Source: Chloroflexota bacterium
Lineage (GTDB): Bacteria; Chloroflexota; Anaerolineae; Anaerolineales; UBA11579
Direction: 5' to 3'
Length of the DNA: 64,000 nucleotides
Assembly (NCBI GenBank): GCA_016191875.1
Contig: JACPVG010000002.1
Span: forward strand, 1 to 64,000
The notes beneath the pieces were generated by a model. It did not search any database. It was not told the DNA's origin and saw nothing but the letters and a program-made list of their open reading frames with translations. Of this stretch, positions 1-8,742 are shown one piece after another. The position numbers and the translations under genes are program-made. Within the stretch, counting starts at the first letter, position 1. Each line of letters begins with the position of its first letter.

Positions 1-531
1 CCGGCCGCCTTCGGCCTGCCGCCCGGCGGGTACGGCATCGTCACCCTGCACCGCCCCTCCAACGTGGATGACCCCGCCCGGCTGGAAACGCTGGCCGCGG
101 CCCTGAGAACCATCGCCGCCGCCCTGCCGCTGGTCTTCCCCGCCCACCCGCGCACCCGCCAGCGCCTGCACGATGCCGGGCTGCTCGCCGGTTTGCAAAA
201 CTCCCCCGGCCTGCAGCTGGTCGAACCGCTGGCCTACATCCCCTTCATGAGCCTGGTGCAGCGCGCCCGGCTGGTTGTCACCGATTCGGGCGGCATCCAG
301 GAAGAGACCACCTACCTGAACATCCCCTGCCTGACGCTGCGCGACAACACCGAACGGCCCATCACACTCACGGAGGGCACCAACGAACTGGTGACGCCGG
401 ATGCGCTGGCCGGCCGGGTGACCGCCGTGCTGTCCGGAGACTGGCGGCGCGGGGCGCGCCCCGCCCTGTGGGACGGGCACACCGCCGAACGCGCCGCCGC
501 CAGTCTCAAGCGCGCCCTGGGATTATCGTAG
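1..531 (+). CDS. wecB: UDP-N-acetylglucosamine 2-epimerase family protein (3' part)
   Basis: The gene enters the window already open in frame 1; 176 C-terminal residues are visible, roughly half of the usual 360-380. The family interconverts UDP-GlcNAc-type sugars at C2 in the cytoplasm for surface polysaccharide synthesis. Visible signatures are GIVTLHRPSNVDD near the left edge and DSGGIQEETTYL followed by LRDNTERPIT, the conserved C-terminal UDP-binding region. The WbpI branch (UDP-GlcNAc(3NAc)A epimerase) is closely related and cannot be told from WecB here. A WbpI role would fit the WbpD-like acetyltransferase and DegT aminotransferase downstream. Confidence 0.9.
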   Translation, partial: PAAFGLPPGGYGIVTLHRPSNVDDPARLETLAAALRTIAAALPLVFPAHPRTRQRLHDAGLLAGLQNSPGLQLVEPLAYIPFMSLVQRARLVVTDSGGIQEETTYLNIPCLTLRDNTERPITLTEGTNELVTPDALAGRVTAVLSGDWRRGARPALWDGHTAERAAASLKRALGLS

Positions 532-589
532 GGGCAGCGAAGACAGTATGATAAAATACAGCGCCGTCCGGCATGGCCGGACCGGGTTC

Positions 590-660
590 TGGGGCGTGGT
601 GCAATGGTAGCACAGCGGCCTTTGGAGCCGTTTATCCTGGTTCGAGTCCAGGCGCCCCGG
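590..660 (+). tRNA. tRNA-Gln (anticodon TTG)
   Basis: A complete cloverleaf folds by hand: 7-bp acceptor stem 590-596/653-659 with a weak U-G first pair, a D arm containing AATGGTA, anticodon stem GCGGC/GCCGT, loop CTTTGGA with anticodon TTG at 622-624, and T arm CCTGG-TTCGAGT-CCAGG. The discriminator base is G660. CCA is not encoded. The weak first acceptor pair is typical of glutamine tRNAs. A TATGAT hexamer at 547-552 could be its -10 box. Confidence 0.95.
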
Positions 661-823
661 CTGAACGCGCCGCCTGGGAGGGCGGCCCTGCGGTTAACCT
701 CTTGTTGGACGACTCGCATCCCTTAAGTCCTATCCGGACAACCCCTGAACGCCAGCTGCGCCCGGCCTGCGCCGGCCGCGGCCGGTTGGCCGTGTTTAAC
801 GTCCCCCAGGGAACCCAACTTCC

Positions 824-2167
824 ATGAAAACGACCGCCGTTCTGCTGGCCGCCGGCAAAGGCACGCGCATGCGCTCCAGGACCCCCAAGGCCCTGCACCC
901 GCTGGGCGGCCTGCCCATGCTGCGCCATTCCCTGGAGGCCCTGGCCGGTCTCACCAGCGCGCCGCCGGTCGTCGTCATCGGGCATGGGGCCGAGGCCGTG
1001 CAGGCCGCCGTGGGCGCCTCGGCGCGCTGCGTGGTGCAGGCCGAACAACTGGGCACCGGCCACGCCGTGATGCAGGCCGCCGAAATACTCGCCGGCCAGA
1101 GCGACCTGGTGCTGGTGGCCCAGGCCGATATGCCCCTCATCCGCGCCGCCACCTACCAGCGCCTCATCGAGACCCAGCAGGCCAACCCCGGCGCGTTCAG
1201 CATGCTCACCGTCATCGCCGAAGACCCGCGCGGCTTTGGGCGCATCCTGCGCAAGCCGGATGGCAGCGTGCAGGCCATCATCGAAGACCACGAAGCCGCG
1301 CCGGAGCAGAAGGCCATCCGCGAACTCAACGTGGGCGGCTACTGCTTCAACGCCGCCTGGCTGTGGGCGTCCCTTGAGCGCATCCCGCTTTCTGCCAAAG
1401 GCGAATACTATCTCACCGACCTGGTGCGCATCGCCAACGACGAAGGCATGGCCGTGCAGGCGCTGGTGATGGACGACCCCCAGGAGACCATCGGCATCAA
1501 CACCCGCGTGCACCTGGCCGAGGCCGAGGCCATCCTGCGCGCCCGCATCAACCGCGCCTGGATGGAAGCCGGCGTCACCCTCGTCGACCCGGCCACCACC
1601 TACATCGAATCCGGCGTGCGCATCGGCGCGGATACCGTCATCCACCCCAGCACCAGCCTGCGCGGCCAGACCGTCATCGGCGCCGAATGCGTCATCGGCC
1701 CCAACACGCTCATCGCCGACAGCCAGGTCGGCGACGCCTGCACCATCCTGGCCTCGGTGGTCGAAAGCGCCAGACTGGAGCGCCGCGTCGAGATCGGCCC
1801 CTACGCCCACCTGCGCAAGGGCGCCCACCTGGCCGAAGGCGTGCATATGGGCAACTTCGGCGAGGTCAAGAACGCCTACCTCGGGCCGGGCGTCAAGATG
1901 GGCCACTTCTCCTACATCGGCGATGCCACCATCGGGCGGGACGTCAACATCGGGGCCGGCACCATCACCGCCAATTACGACGGCGAAAAGAAGAACCACA
2001 CCGAGATCGACGAAGGCGCCTTCATCGGCAGCGACACCATGCTGGTCGCGCCGCTGCGCATCGGCAAGCGCGCCCGCACCGGCGCCGGCTCGGTGGTGAC
2101 CAAAGACGTGCCAGACGACACGGTGGTGGTCGGCATCCCGGCCCGCGCCATCCGGAAATTGAAGTAA
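824..2167 (+). CDS. glmU: Bifunctional GlmU: GlcN-1-P acetyltransferase / GlcNAc-1-P uridylyltransferase
   Basis: GlmU makes UDP-GlcNAc, the precursor for peptidoglycan and surface sugars. The N-terminal Rossmann-like uridylyltransferase domain carries the nucleotide loop LAAGKGTRM at residues 8-16, followed by PKAL. From about residue 250 the sequence is left-handed beta-helix hexapeptide repeats, ending with NFGEVKNA, ANYDGEKK and AGSVVTKDVPDD, as in the acetyltransferase domain. The length of 447 residues matches the family (about 450). Start: ATG after a non-coding stretch. It lies among UDP-sugar genes. Confidence 0.97.
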   Translation: MKTTAVLLAAGKGTRMRSRTPKALHPLGGLPMLRHSLEALAGLTSAPPVVVIGHGAEAVQAAVGASARCVVQAEQLGTGHAVMQAAEILAGQSDLVLVAQADMPLIRAATYQRLIETQQANPGAFSMLTVIAEDPRGFGRILRKPDGSVQAIIEDHEAAPEQKAIRELNVGGYCFNAAWLWASLERIPLSAKGEYYLTDLVRIANDEGMAVQALVMDDPQETIGINTRVHLAEAEAILRARINRAWMEAGVTLVDPATTYIESGVRIGADTVIHPSTSLRGQTVIGAECVIGPNTLIADSQVGDACTILASVVESARLERRVEIGPYAHLRKGAHLAEGVHMGNFGEVKNAYLGPGVKMGHFSYIGDATIGRDVNIGAGTITANYDGEKKNHTEIDEGAFIGSDTMLVAPLRIGKRARTGAGSVVTKDVPDDTVVVGIPARAIRKLK

Positions 2168-2197
2168 CGTGAACGCAACGACCCATTTGGGGTTCCG

Positions 2198-3469
2198 GTG
2201 ATAGAGATAGAGATCGAGATCAGCCTGATCGTCCTGCTGCTGGGAATCGACCTGCTGGTGACGGCGGCGCGCTCCGGCCTGCTCAACATCCGCTACGGGC
2301 GGCTGATCAGCCTGGGCGAGCAGGGCCTGCTGAAGGTGCAGCCCACCGTGGCGCTGGTGACCCGCCGCGCCCGCCTGCGCTCGACCTTCAAGCTGGTGCA
2401 GTCCATCCTGCGCTTCACCATCGCCGGTCTGCTGCTGGCGCTCATCCTGCCGTGGGAGCTGACCAGCCAGCCGGCCCTTACGGCGCTCGGGCTGCTGGTG
2501 GGCACGGCGCTGGTGGTCTGGTTGTTCGAGTTCACCGTGGAGCGCTACATCCTGCGCGACCCGGAGGGCTGGGCGGTGCGGCTCACGCCGCTGGGCGCCG
2601 GGCTGGTTCTCCTGTTCACGCCCCTGCTGGCGCTGCCCATGCGTTTTTCCGACGCGGCCGCCAACCGCAACCTGGTGACCATCACTGAGGACGAACTGCG
2701 CAGCCTGCTGGATGCCAGCCAGGCCGCCGGGGTGATCGAGGCTGAAGAGAGCCAGATGATCCGCTCCGTGTTCGAACTGGGCGAGACGGTGGCGCGCGAG
2801 ATCATGGTGCCGCGCGTCGATATGGTCACTCTGGACGGCAGCACACCCCTCGAACAGGCCGCCGACGTGCTGCTGGAATCGGGCTTCTCGCGCGTACCGG
2901 TCTACGAAGGCAGCAGCGAGAACGTCATCGGCGTGCTCTATACCAAAGACATGCTCAAAGCCTGGCGCGCCGGGGACGGCATCTCATCGCTGCGCGACCT
3001 GGCGCGGCCGGCCCACTTCATCCCCGAATCCAAGAAACTCACCGAACTGCTGGATGAGATGCAATCCCAGCGCAACCACATCGCCATCGTGGTGGACGAA
3101 TACGGCGGCGTTTCCGGCCTGGTGACCCTGGAAGACATCGTCGAAGAGATCTTCGGCGAGATCCAGGACGAATACGACGAAGACGAAGATTTGCTCGTCG
3201 AAAAACTCAGCGCCGACGAATACCTGTTCCACGGGCGCATCGACCTGGACGAGGTCAACGAACTGATGGGCACGCGCCTGCCCACCGCCGACGCCGACAC
3301 CCTGGGCGGCCTGATCTTCCAGTTGGTGGGCCGCGTGCCGCGCAAAGGCGAACGCCTGCGCGTGGACGGCCTGCTGCTGACCGTCGAACTGATCAGCGAC
3401 CGGCGCATTCGCAAAGTGCGCGCCAAGCGCGCCCCCGAAGTGCACGAGATCCCCGAAAGCGAGGATTGA
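2198..3469 (+). CDS. DUF21/CBS/CorC-domain membrane protein (CNNM/hemolysin C family)
   Basis: A 423-residue membrane protein. The N-terminal 150 residues hold about four hydrophobic segments. A CBS pair follows around residues 200-320, including REIMVPRVDM, VIGVLYTKDML and VVDEYGGVSGLVTLEDIVEE, then a CorC_HlyC domain (DADTLGGLIFQLVGRVP). Family members are implicated in Mg2+/Co2+ efflux or membrane integrity. The start is GTG. The acidic stretch after the CBS pair (DEYDEDED) is normal for the family. Cytidine deaminase starts 3 bp after its stop, so the two are probably cotranscribed. Confidence 0.9.
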   Translation: MIEIEIEISLIVLLLGIDLLVTAARSGLLNIRYGRLISLGEQGLLKVQPTVALVTRRARLRSTFKLVQSILRFTIAGLLLALILPWELTSQPALTALGLLVGTALVVWLFEFTVERYILRDPEGWAVRLTPLGAGLVLLFTPLLALPMRFSDAAANRNLVTITEDELRSLLDASQAAGVIEAEESQMIRSVFELGETVAREIMVPRVDMVTLDGSTPLEQAADVLLESGFSRVPVYEGSSENVIGVLYTKDMLKAWRAGDGISSLRDLARPAHFIPESKKLTELLDEMQSQRNHIAIVVDEYGGVSGLVTLEDIVEEIFGEIQDEYDEDEDLLVEKLSADEYLFHGRIDLDEVNELMGTRLPTADADTLGGLIFQLVGRVPRKGERLRVDGLLLTVELISDRRIRKVRAKRAPEVHEIPESED

Positions 3470-3472
3470 GCG

Positions 3473-3877
3473 ATGCTCAGCGACGAACTCAAGGAGCGCC
3501 TGGTGCAAAGCGCGCTGGACGCGCAGAAATGGTCCTACTCGCCCTATTCGCGCTACCCGGTGGGGGCGGCCGTGCTCACCCGCTCCGGCCGGGTATACGA
3601 CGGGACAAACATCGAGAACGCCGCCTACCCGGTCTCGATCTGCGCCGAACGCGTGGCGGTCTTCAAGGCCGTCTCCGAAGGCGAGCATGAGATCGAAGCC
3701 GTGGCGGTGGTCACCCGCAATGGCGGCGCGCCGTGCGGTTCCTGCCGCCAGGTGCTGGCCGAATTCGGGCTGGAGGCCATCGTGCTGATCGCCGACCAGG
3801 CGGGCGAGATCCGCCAGGAAACCACGGTGAGCGCGCTCCTGCCGGGGGCCTTTACGCCGGATAAACTGGTAGAATAG
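3473..3877 (+). CDS. cdd: Cytidine deaminase
   Basis: 134 residues, normal for the homotetrameric zinc-dependent enzyme that deaminates (deoxy)cytidine to (deoxy)uridine in pyrimidine salvage. Zinc and catalytic motifs are present: CAERVAVFKA with the Cys ligand and catalytic Glu, and PCGSCRQVLAEF with the other two Cys. The N-terminal YSPYSRYPVGAAV is the conserved substrate loop. It sits 3 bp after the CorC-like gene and probably shares its transcript. Confidence 0.96.
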   Translation: MLSDELKERLVQSALDAQKWSYSPYSRYPVGAAVLTRSGRVYDGTNIENAAYPVSICAERVAVFKAVSEGEHEIEAVAVVTRNGGAPCGSCRQVLAEFGLEAIVLIADQAGEIRQETTVSALLPGAFTPDKLVE

Positions 3878-3934
3878 CGGGATATTTTCCCCGGGCTGGC
3901 CGGGAAATCAAAAGACCGTCAAAGTAACGTCGCC

Positions 3935-4669
3935 ATGCGCATCCTGATCATCACCGACATCCACGGCAACTACGTCGCGCTCGATACCGTGCTGGAGCAT
4001 GCCGGCGACGTTGACGCGGTCTGGTGCCTGGGCGATGTGGTCGGCTATGGCCCCAACCCCAACGAGTGCGTGGAGCGGGTGGCCGGACTGCCCGGCCTGT
4101 TGTGCCTGCTGGGCAACCACGACGCCGCTGCCCTGGACATGCTCGACCTCAACACCTTCAACCCGGAAGCCAAGAAATCCATCGAGTGGACCGTCGAGCA
4201 GTTGACGCCCGAGAACCGCGCCTTCCTGCAGGACCGGCCGCAGATCATCGCCATCGAAGACGTGAACGTCACCCTGGCGCACGGCAGCCCGCGCCAGCCG
4301 GTGTTCGAATACTTGCTGGATACCCGCGCCGCCAGCGAGAATTTCGAGTATTTCGAGACCGCCTACTGCTTCGTCGGGCACACCCATCTGCCGGTCATCT
4401 TCCAGATGCCGGCCGGGGCGTATATGTCCGGGCTGGCGATTCCACCCATCAACCAGGTCACCCGCATGGAAGCCCGCGCCATCCTCAACCCGGGTTCGGT
4501 GGGCCAGCCGCGCGACCGCGACCCGCGCGCCGCCTACGCCATCTTCGACCCGGAAGCCTGCACCTGGGATTATCGCCGGGTGGCCTACCCGGTGGAGGAA
4601 ACCCAGCGGCGCATGCAGGCCGCCGGCCTGCCGGAACGCCACGTCCTGCGCCTCGAAGCAGGCTGGTAG
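3935..4669 (+). CDS. Calcineurin-like metallophosphoesterase (YfcE/MJ0936-like)
   Basis: 244 residues with all metallophosphoesterase blocks in order: DIHGNYVALD, GDVVGYGPNPNEC, GNHDAA, AHGSP and GHTHLP. These supply the binuclear metal site. The single-domain layout matches the small cytosolic phosphodiesterases whose natural substrates are often unknown. The C-terminal NPGSVGQPRDRDPRAAYAIF block is typical of the subfamily. Start: ATG at 3935; no strong ribosome binding site is visible. Confidence 0.9.
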   Translation: MRILIITDIHGNYVALDTVLEHAGDVDAVWCLGDVVGYGPNPNECVERVAGLPGLLCLLGNHDAAALDMLDLNTFNPEAKKSIEWTVEQLTPENRAFLQDRPQIIAIEDVNVTLAHGSPRQPVFEYLLDTRAASENFEYFETAYCFVGHTHLPVIFQMPAGAYMSGLAIPPINQVTRMEARAILNPGSVGQPRDRDPRAAYAIFDPEACTWDYRRVAYPVEETQRRMQAAGLPERHVLRLEAGW

Positions 4670-4706
4670 AGCCCAGGCACTGCTGGAAGCAGGGGGGAAG
4701 TTCGTC

Positions 4707-4712
4707 TATAAT
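4707..4712 (+). promoter_or_regulatory. Possible -10 box upstream of the acetyltransferase gene
   Basis: A perfect TATAAT lies in the gap between the phosphoesterase and the hexapeptide acetyltransferase (ATG 4753). The -35 candidate 17 bp upstream is poor, so the call rests on the -10 box and position. Confidence 0.4.
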
Positions 4713-4752
4713 CCGTGGGGATTTACCCAAATACCAAGTCCACAGGAACCCC

Positions 4753-5358
4753 ATGTCCATTCGCATTCATCCCACCGCTGAAGTCTCCGAGAAGGCCGAC
4801 ATCGGCGAAGGCACCAGCATCTGGAACCACGCCCAGGTGCGCGAAAGCGCATCGCTCGGACGCAACTGCATCCTCTCCAAAGGCGTGTACATCGACGCCG
4901 GCGTGCGGATCGGCGACAACGTCAAGATTCAGAACTACGTCTCGGTCTACCACGGCGTGACGATTGAGAATGGCGTGTTCGTCGGGCCGCATGTGTGCTT
5001 CACCAACGACCTCAACCCGCGCGCCGTCAACCCGGATGGCAGCCTGAAGAGCGCCGACGACTGGGTGTTGAGCGAAACGCTCATTCGCGAAGGCGCGGCG
5101 CTGGGCGCCAACAGCACCATTCGCTGCGGCATCACGATTGGAAAATGGGCGCTGGTGGGGGCCGGCAGCGTGGTCACCAAAGATGTGCCGGACCACGGCC
5201 TGGCGCTGGGCAACCCCGCCCGCCTGCGCGGCTTCGTCTGCGCCTGCGGCCACCAGGTCGAAAAACAGTCCGAGGACGGCAGGCAGGTCGTGGCGGTCTG
5301 CCCGGACTGCGGGCGCGAACTGCGCATCCCCCTGGCCGACTGGCAGCGGCTGGGCTGA
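4753..5358 (+). CDS. Hexapeptide N-acetyltransferase (WbpD/WlbB-like) with C-terminal zinc ribbon
   Basis: 201 residues. Residues 1-155 are left-handed beta-helix repeats (IHPTAEVSEKADIGEGTSIW, IGDNVKIQNYVSVYHGV, FTNDLNPRA, AGSVVTKDVPDHGLALGNPA), the pattern of UDP-2-acetamido-3-amino-glucuronate N-acetyltransferases. The last 40 residues contain CACGH and CPDCG, a likely zinc ribbon often seen in WbpD-type proteins. The start is the ATG preceded by AGGAAC; upstream in-frame sequence is only open because it overlaps the phosphoesterase gene. With the epimerase-like and DegT genes it suggests a 2,3-diamino-sugar route. Confidence 0.88.
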   Translation: MSIRIHPTAEVSEKADIGEGTSIWNHAQVRESASLGRNCILSKGVYIDAGVRIGDNVKIQNYVSVYHGVTIENGVFVGPHVCFTNDLNPRAVNPDGSLKSADDWVLSETLIREGAALGANSTIRCGITIGKWALVGAGSVVTKDVPDHGLALGNPARLRGFVCACGHQVEKQSEDGRQVVAVCPDCGRELRIPLADWQRLG

Positions 5359-5367
5359 ACCTGCACA

Positions 5368-6237
5368 ATGCCATCCGCTGACCCCCGGCATCTGCTGGAG
5401 CACGAATTCCCTCCCACGACGTTCACGTATACCGAGCGCGACGCCATCCTCTACGCCCTGGGCGTGGGCATGCACGCCAGCGACGGCGCGCCCGAACGCC
5501 TGGCCTATCTCTACGAGCGCGCCCCCGGCGGCCTGAAGACCCTGCCCACCTATCCGGCCGCGCTGGGCTTCGATTTCCTCCAGCGCATGGAAAGCCTGCC
5601 GGGTTTTGAATTCGAGTGGGTCAACCTGCTGCACGGCACCCACCGCCTGGAATTATTCGCCCCTCTTCCGCCCAACGGGACACTGACCAACCGCGCCGTC
5701 ATCGCCGAAGTGTGGGACAAGGGCAGCGGCACGGTGTTGAACGTGGACGTGGACACGACCGGCGCGGAGGGCTCACTCTTCGCCCGCAACCGCTACGGCC
5801 TGTTCGTGCGCGGCCTGGGCGGCTACGGCGGCGAACGCGGCCCGAAAGCCGAAAGCCGGACCGCGCCGCCACGCGCCCCGGACCGCCTCATCGAAGAGCG
5901 CACCCTACCCCAACAGGCGGCGCTCTACCGCCTCTCCGGCGACCCCAACCCGCTGCACATCGACGCCGCGCTGGTGCGGCGCGGCGGATTGGAGAAGCCC
6001 ATCCTGCACGGCCTGTGCACGCTGGGCTTTGCCGCCCGCGCCGCCCTGGAAACGCTGTGCGAGTTTGACGCCAGCCGCTTCAAGGCTGTCAGCGCCCGCT
6101 TCACCGCCCCGGTCTGGCCGGGCGAAACCCTGCGCACCGAACTGTGGCGCGAACCGAACGGCATTCATTTACGGGTCAGCGTGACCGAGCGGGATGCCGG
6201 CGTCATCGACCAGGGGTGGATTGAATTGCACCCGTAG
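5368..6237 (+). CDS. MaoC-like (hydratase 2) double-hotdog dehydratase
   Basis: 289 residues, the length of a two-hotdog hydratase. The C-terminal hotdog carries the hydratase signature: YRLSGDPNPLHID gives the catalytic Asp/His pair and PILHGLCTLGFAARA follows. The N-terminal half is the diverged hotdog. Relatives are (R)-specific enoyl-CoA hydratases and the hydratase domain of eukaryotic MFE-2, acting on acyl-CoA. The gene starts 9 bp after the acetyltransferase; why it sits inside a sugar cluster is not evident. Confidence 0.85.
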   Translation: MPSADPRHLLEHEFPPTTFTYTERDAILYALGVGMHASDGAPERLAYLYERAPGGLKTLPTYPAALGFDFLQRMESLPGFEFEWVNLLHGTHRLELFAPLPPNGTLTNRAVIAEVWDKGSGTVLNVDVDTTGAEGSLFARNRYGLFVRGLGGYGGERGPKAESRTAPPRAPDRLIEERTLPQQAALYRLSGDPNPLHIDAALVRRGGLEKPILHGLCTLGFAARAALETLCEFDASRFKAVSARFTAPVWPGETLRTELWREPNGIHLRVSVTERDAGVIDQGWIELHP

Positions 6238-6253
6238 GGGCGCGTCTCCCTCC

Positions 6254-7300
6254 ATGCGCATCCTCGTTGACCTGAATCACCCCGCGCACGTGCACCTGTT
6301 CCGCAACGCCATCGCCGAATGGCGCGCCCGCGGGGCCGAGGTGCTCATCACCGCCCGCGACAAGGACATCACCGCCCGGCTGCTTGACCTTTACGGCCTG
6401 GACCACCGGCGCACGGCCCGCGCCCAGGGCAGGGGGGTGTTGCGTTTCGCCGCCGGGGTGGCCCGCCTGGATTGGGCCGTGTGGCGGGCGGCGGGCGAGT
6501 TTCGGCCGGACTGGCTGGTGGGCACCTCTTTTGCCATCGCCCACGCCGCCCGCTTCCTTCCCGGCCGCTCCATCGTCTTCGCCGAGGACGATTTCGCCTC
6601 CAGCAGCGCCTTCTGGCGCATCACCCGCCCGTTCGCCGATTTCATCGTCACGCCCGATACTATTCCGGACGACTTCGGCCGCGGGCATATCACCTACCGC
6701 GGCTGCCAGAAACTGGCCTACCTCCATCCCAACCGCTTCACGCCCGACCCGGCCGCCCTGGCCGAATACGGCCTGCGTGCAGATGAGCCATACTTCGTCC
6801 TGCGCTTTGTGTCCTTCCAGGCCTCGCACGATGTCGGCCAGCGCGGGATGGACGCGGACACACAGCGCGAACTTGTCCGCCGGCTGGAGCGGCGCGGCCG
6901 CGTGCTCATCACCGCCGAAGGCCGCCTGCCGGAAGAATTCGCCGCCTACCAGTTGCAGACCGCTCCGCACAAGATCCACCACCTGCTGGCCTTCGCCCGC
7001 CTGTTCGTGGGCGACAGCCAATCCATGACGCTGGAGGCCGCCCTGCTCGGCACGCCCGCCCTGCGCTGCAACACCTTTGTGGGACGTACGCCGGTCATAG
7101 ACCGCCTCGAGGCGGATTACGGGTTGACGCAGGGTTTCCGCATTGACCAGACCGGCGCTCTGCTGGCCTGCGCGGAGAAACTGATCGACGACCCGGCGAC
7201 GCCCGCCCGCTGGCAGGAGCGGCGGGCGCGCTACCTGGCCGACCATATCGACGTGACGGCCTGGATGGTGGAACTGCCGGAAGAACTGGCAGCGGCATGA
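6254..7300 (+). CDS. DUF354 family protein (GT-B-like fold)
   Basis: 348 residues beginning MRILVDLNHPAHVHLFRNAI, the diagnostic N-terminus of DUF354, a family resembling the UDP-GlcNAc 2-epimerase/glycosyltransferase-B fold. VGDSQSMTLEAALLGTPALR near residue 255 corresponds to the sugar-nucleotide-binding region. The function of the family is not established; the setting suggests surface-sugar metabolism. Start: ATG 6254, chosen over an upstream in-frame ATG inside the previous gene because homology starts here. It ends with an ATGA overlap into the next ORF. Confidence 0.85.
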   Translation: MRILVDLNHPAHVHLFRNAIAEWRARGAEVLITARDKDITARLLDLYGLDHRRTARAQGRGVLRFAAGVARLDWAVWRAAGEFRPDWLVGTSFAIAHAARFLPGRSIVFAEDDFASSSAFWRITRPFADFIVTPDTIPDDFGRGHITYRGCQKLAYLHPNRFTPDPAALAEYGLRADEPYFVLRFVSFQASHDVGQRGMDADTQRELVRRLERRGRVLITAEGRLPEEFAAYQLQTAPHKIHHLLAFARLFVGDSQSMTLEAALLGTPALRCNTFVGRTPVIDRLEADYGLTQGFRIDQTGALLACAEKLIDDPATPARWQERRARYLADHIDVTAWMVELPEELAAA

Positions 7301-7488
7301 GGGACTTCAGCGCCCCCGCCGTTATCGGCGAAGTGGCCGCGCTCAGCCATGAAATCGGATTACACTATGAAAGCCTGGACACGGCGCGCGGGCAGATCCC
7401 CGCCGCGTTGCGCCTGTTTGCAAAGGACCTAAAGCAGCTGCGCGCCCTTACGCTGGTTAAAACCATCCCACCCACGGAGAACCCATGA
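7297..7488 (+). CDS. Small hypothetical protein, coupled to both neighbours
   Basis: A 63-residue ORF with no recognised family. It overlaps the upstream DUF354 gene by ATGA (7297-7300) and the downstream aminotransferase by ATGA (7485-7488). Double four-base overlap on the same strand is typical of translational coupling and argues that it is translated. The sequence is mainly helical-looking (EVAALSHEIGLHYESLDTAR) with no Cys. It may be a helper of its neighbours, or only a coupling ORF. Confidence 0.5.
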   Translation: MRDFSAPAVIGEVAALSHEIGLHYESLDTARGQIPAALRLFAKDLKQLRALTLVKTIPPTENP

Positions 7489-8564
7489 TGATCAGTATCG
7501 CCAAACCCCTCATCGGGGATGAAGAGAAGCAGGCCGTGCTGGAGGTGCTCGACTCGGGCGTCATCGCCCAGGGGCCGCGCGTGGCGGCCTTCGAGGAAGC
7601 CTTCGCGGCGATGTGCGGCGTGAAGCATGCCATCGCCACCACCAGCGGCACCACCGCCCTGCACACCGCCCTGCTGGCGCACGGCATCCGCGAGGGCGAC
7701 GAGGTCATCACCTCCTCGTTCACCTTCATCGCCTCGGCCAACAGCGTCCTGTTCACCGGCGCCAAACCGGTGTTCGTGGACATCCAGCCGGACACCTTCA
7801 ATATCGACCCGGCCCTCATCGAGGCCGCCATCACAACGCGCGCCAAAGCCATCATGCCGGTGCATCTTTTCGGCCTGCCCGCCGATATGGATGCCATCCG
7901 CGCCATCGCAGAGAAGCACAACCTCATCGTCATCGAGGACGCCTGCCAGAGTCACGGCGCGACCTTCAACGGCGGGCGCGTCGGTTCGTTCGGCACGGGC
8001 TGCTTCTCGCTCTACCCAACCAAGAACATCACCTCCGGCGAGGGCGGCATGATCACCACGGACGACGAGGCGCTGGCCGAGTCCTGCAAGGTCATCCGCC
8101 AGCACGGCATGCGCCGCCGCTACTACCACGACGAATTGGGCTTCAACTTCCGCATGACGGACATCCACGCCGCCATCGGCTTGGCGCAACTGGGCAAACT
8201 GGAAAAGTTCAACGCCGCCCGCCGCCAGAACGCCGCTTTCCTGAGCGAACACCTCAAAGGCGTGGGTGTGCCGGTCGAGCCGGAGGGCTGCCAGCACGTC
8301 TACCATCAGTACACCATCCGCGTGCCCGACGGGAAGCGGGACGCCCTGTTGGAGCACCTGAAGCAAAAGGGCGTGGGCAGCGGGGTGTACTACCCCGTGC
8401 CTGTGCACCAGCAGACCTATTACACCCAGGAACTGGGCTACGACCAGAGCCTGCCGGTCACCGAGCAGGCTGCCCTGGAGGTGCTCTCCCTGCCCGTCCA
8501 CCCGGCGCTGAGCGCCGGCGACCTCGAGACCATCGTCGACGCGGTCAATTCGTTCTTCGGGTGA
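7485..8564 (+). CDS. DegT/DnrJ/EryC1/StrS family sugar aminotransferase
   Basis: 359 residues of a PLP-dependent fold-type I aminotransferase. The Schiff-base lysine is Lys180 in SLYPTKNITSGEGG; the PLP phosphate loop is TTSGTTALH near residue 53, and EDACQSHGA holds the conserved Asp. These enzymes aminate keto-sugar nucleotides (for example WbpE, which makes the substrate of WbpD). Two consecutive ATGs (7485, 7488) are possible starts; a GGAG about 8 bp upstream supports them. It closes the left-hand sugar cluster. Confidence 0.93.
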   Translation: MMISIAKPLIGDEEKQAVLEVLDSGVIAQGPRVAAFEEAFAAMCGVKHAIATTSGTTALHTALLAHGIREGDEVITSSFTFIASANSVLFTGAKPVFVDIQPDTFNIDPALIEAAITTRAKAIMPVHLFGLPADMDAIRAIAEKHNLIVIEDACQSHGATFNGGRVGSFGTGCFSLYPTKNITSGEGGMITTDDEALAESCKVIRQHGMRRRYYHDELGFNFRMTDIHAAIGLAQLGKLEKFNAARRQNAAFLSEHLKGVGVPVEPEGCQHVYHQYTIRVPDGKRDALLEHLKQKGVGSGVYYPVPVHQQTYYTQELGYDQSLPVTEQAALEVLSLPVHPALSAGDLETIVDAVNSFFG

Positions 8565-8603
8565 GGCAGCCTAAGGATCCTGGGAAGCAACCATCTCTTG
8601 GGT

Positions 8604-8627
8604 AGGGGCGCAGCATGCTGCGCCCCT
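8604..8627. repeat. TAGGGGCG-type palindromic repeat
   Basis: A near-perfect palindrome, AGGGGCGCAGCATGCTGCGCCCCT, between convergent genes. It shares the AGGGGCG...CGCCCCT ends with copies near 62.2, 62.4, 63.7 and 63.9 kb. It lacks a T-tract. Confidence 0.75.
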
Positions 8628-8742
8628 GTGCACCTACGCTTTCGACGTAGATCTTCATCCGACCTCCCGAAGGGTGGCTGAAGGTCAGAAGATTCTGCGA
8701 GTCCAACCCCCAGGAGGTTTATTCTCGTCTCCGAACAAAAAA

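Noticed and set aside
632-1999. A 455-codon open frame antisense to glmU
   Set aside because: High-GC shadow of glmU; Asp/Val/Gly/His-rich composition, no family, and no ribosome binding site.
3886-3910. Hairpin after cdd as a terminator
   Set aside because: TTTCCC...GGGAAA pairing is weak and there is no T-tract.
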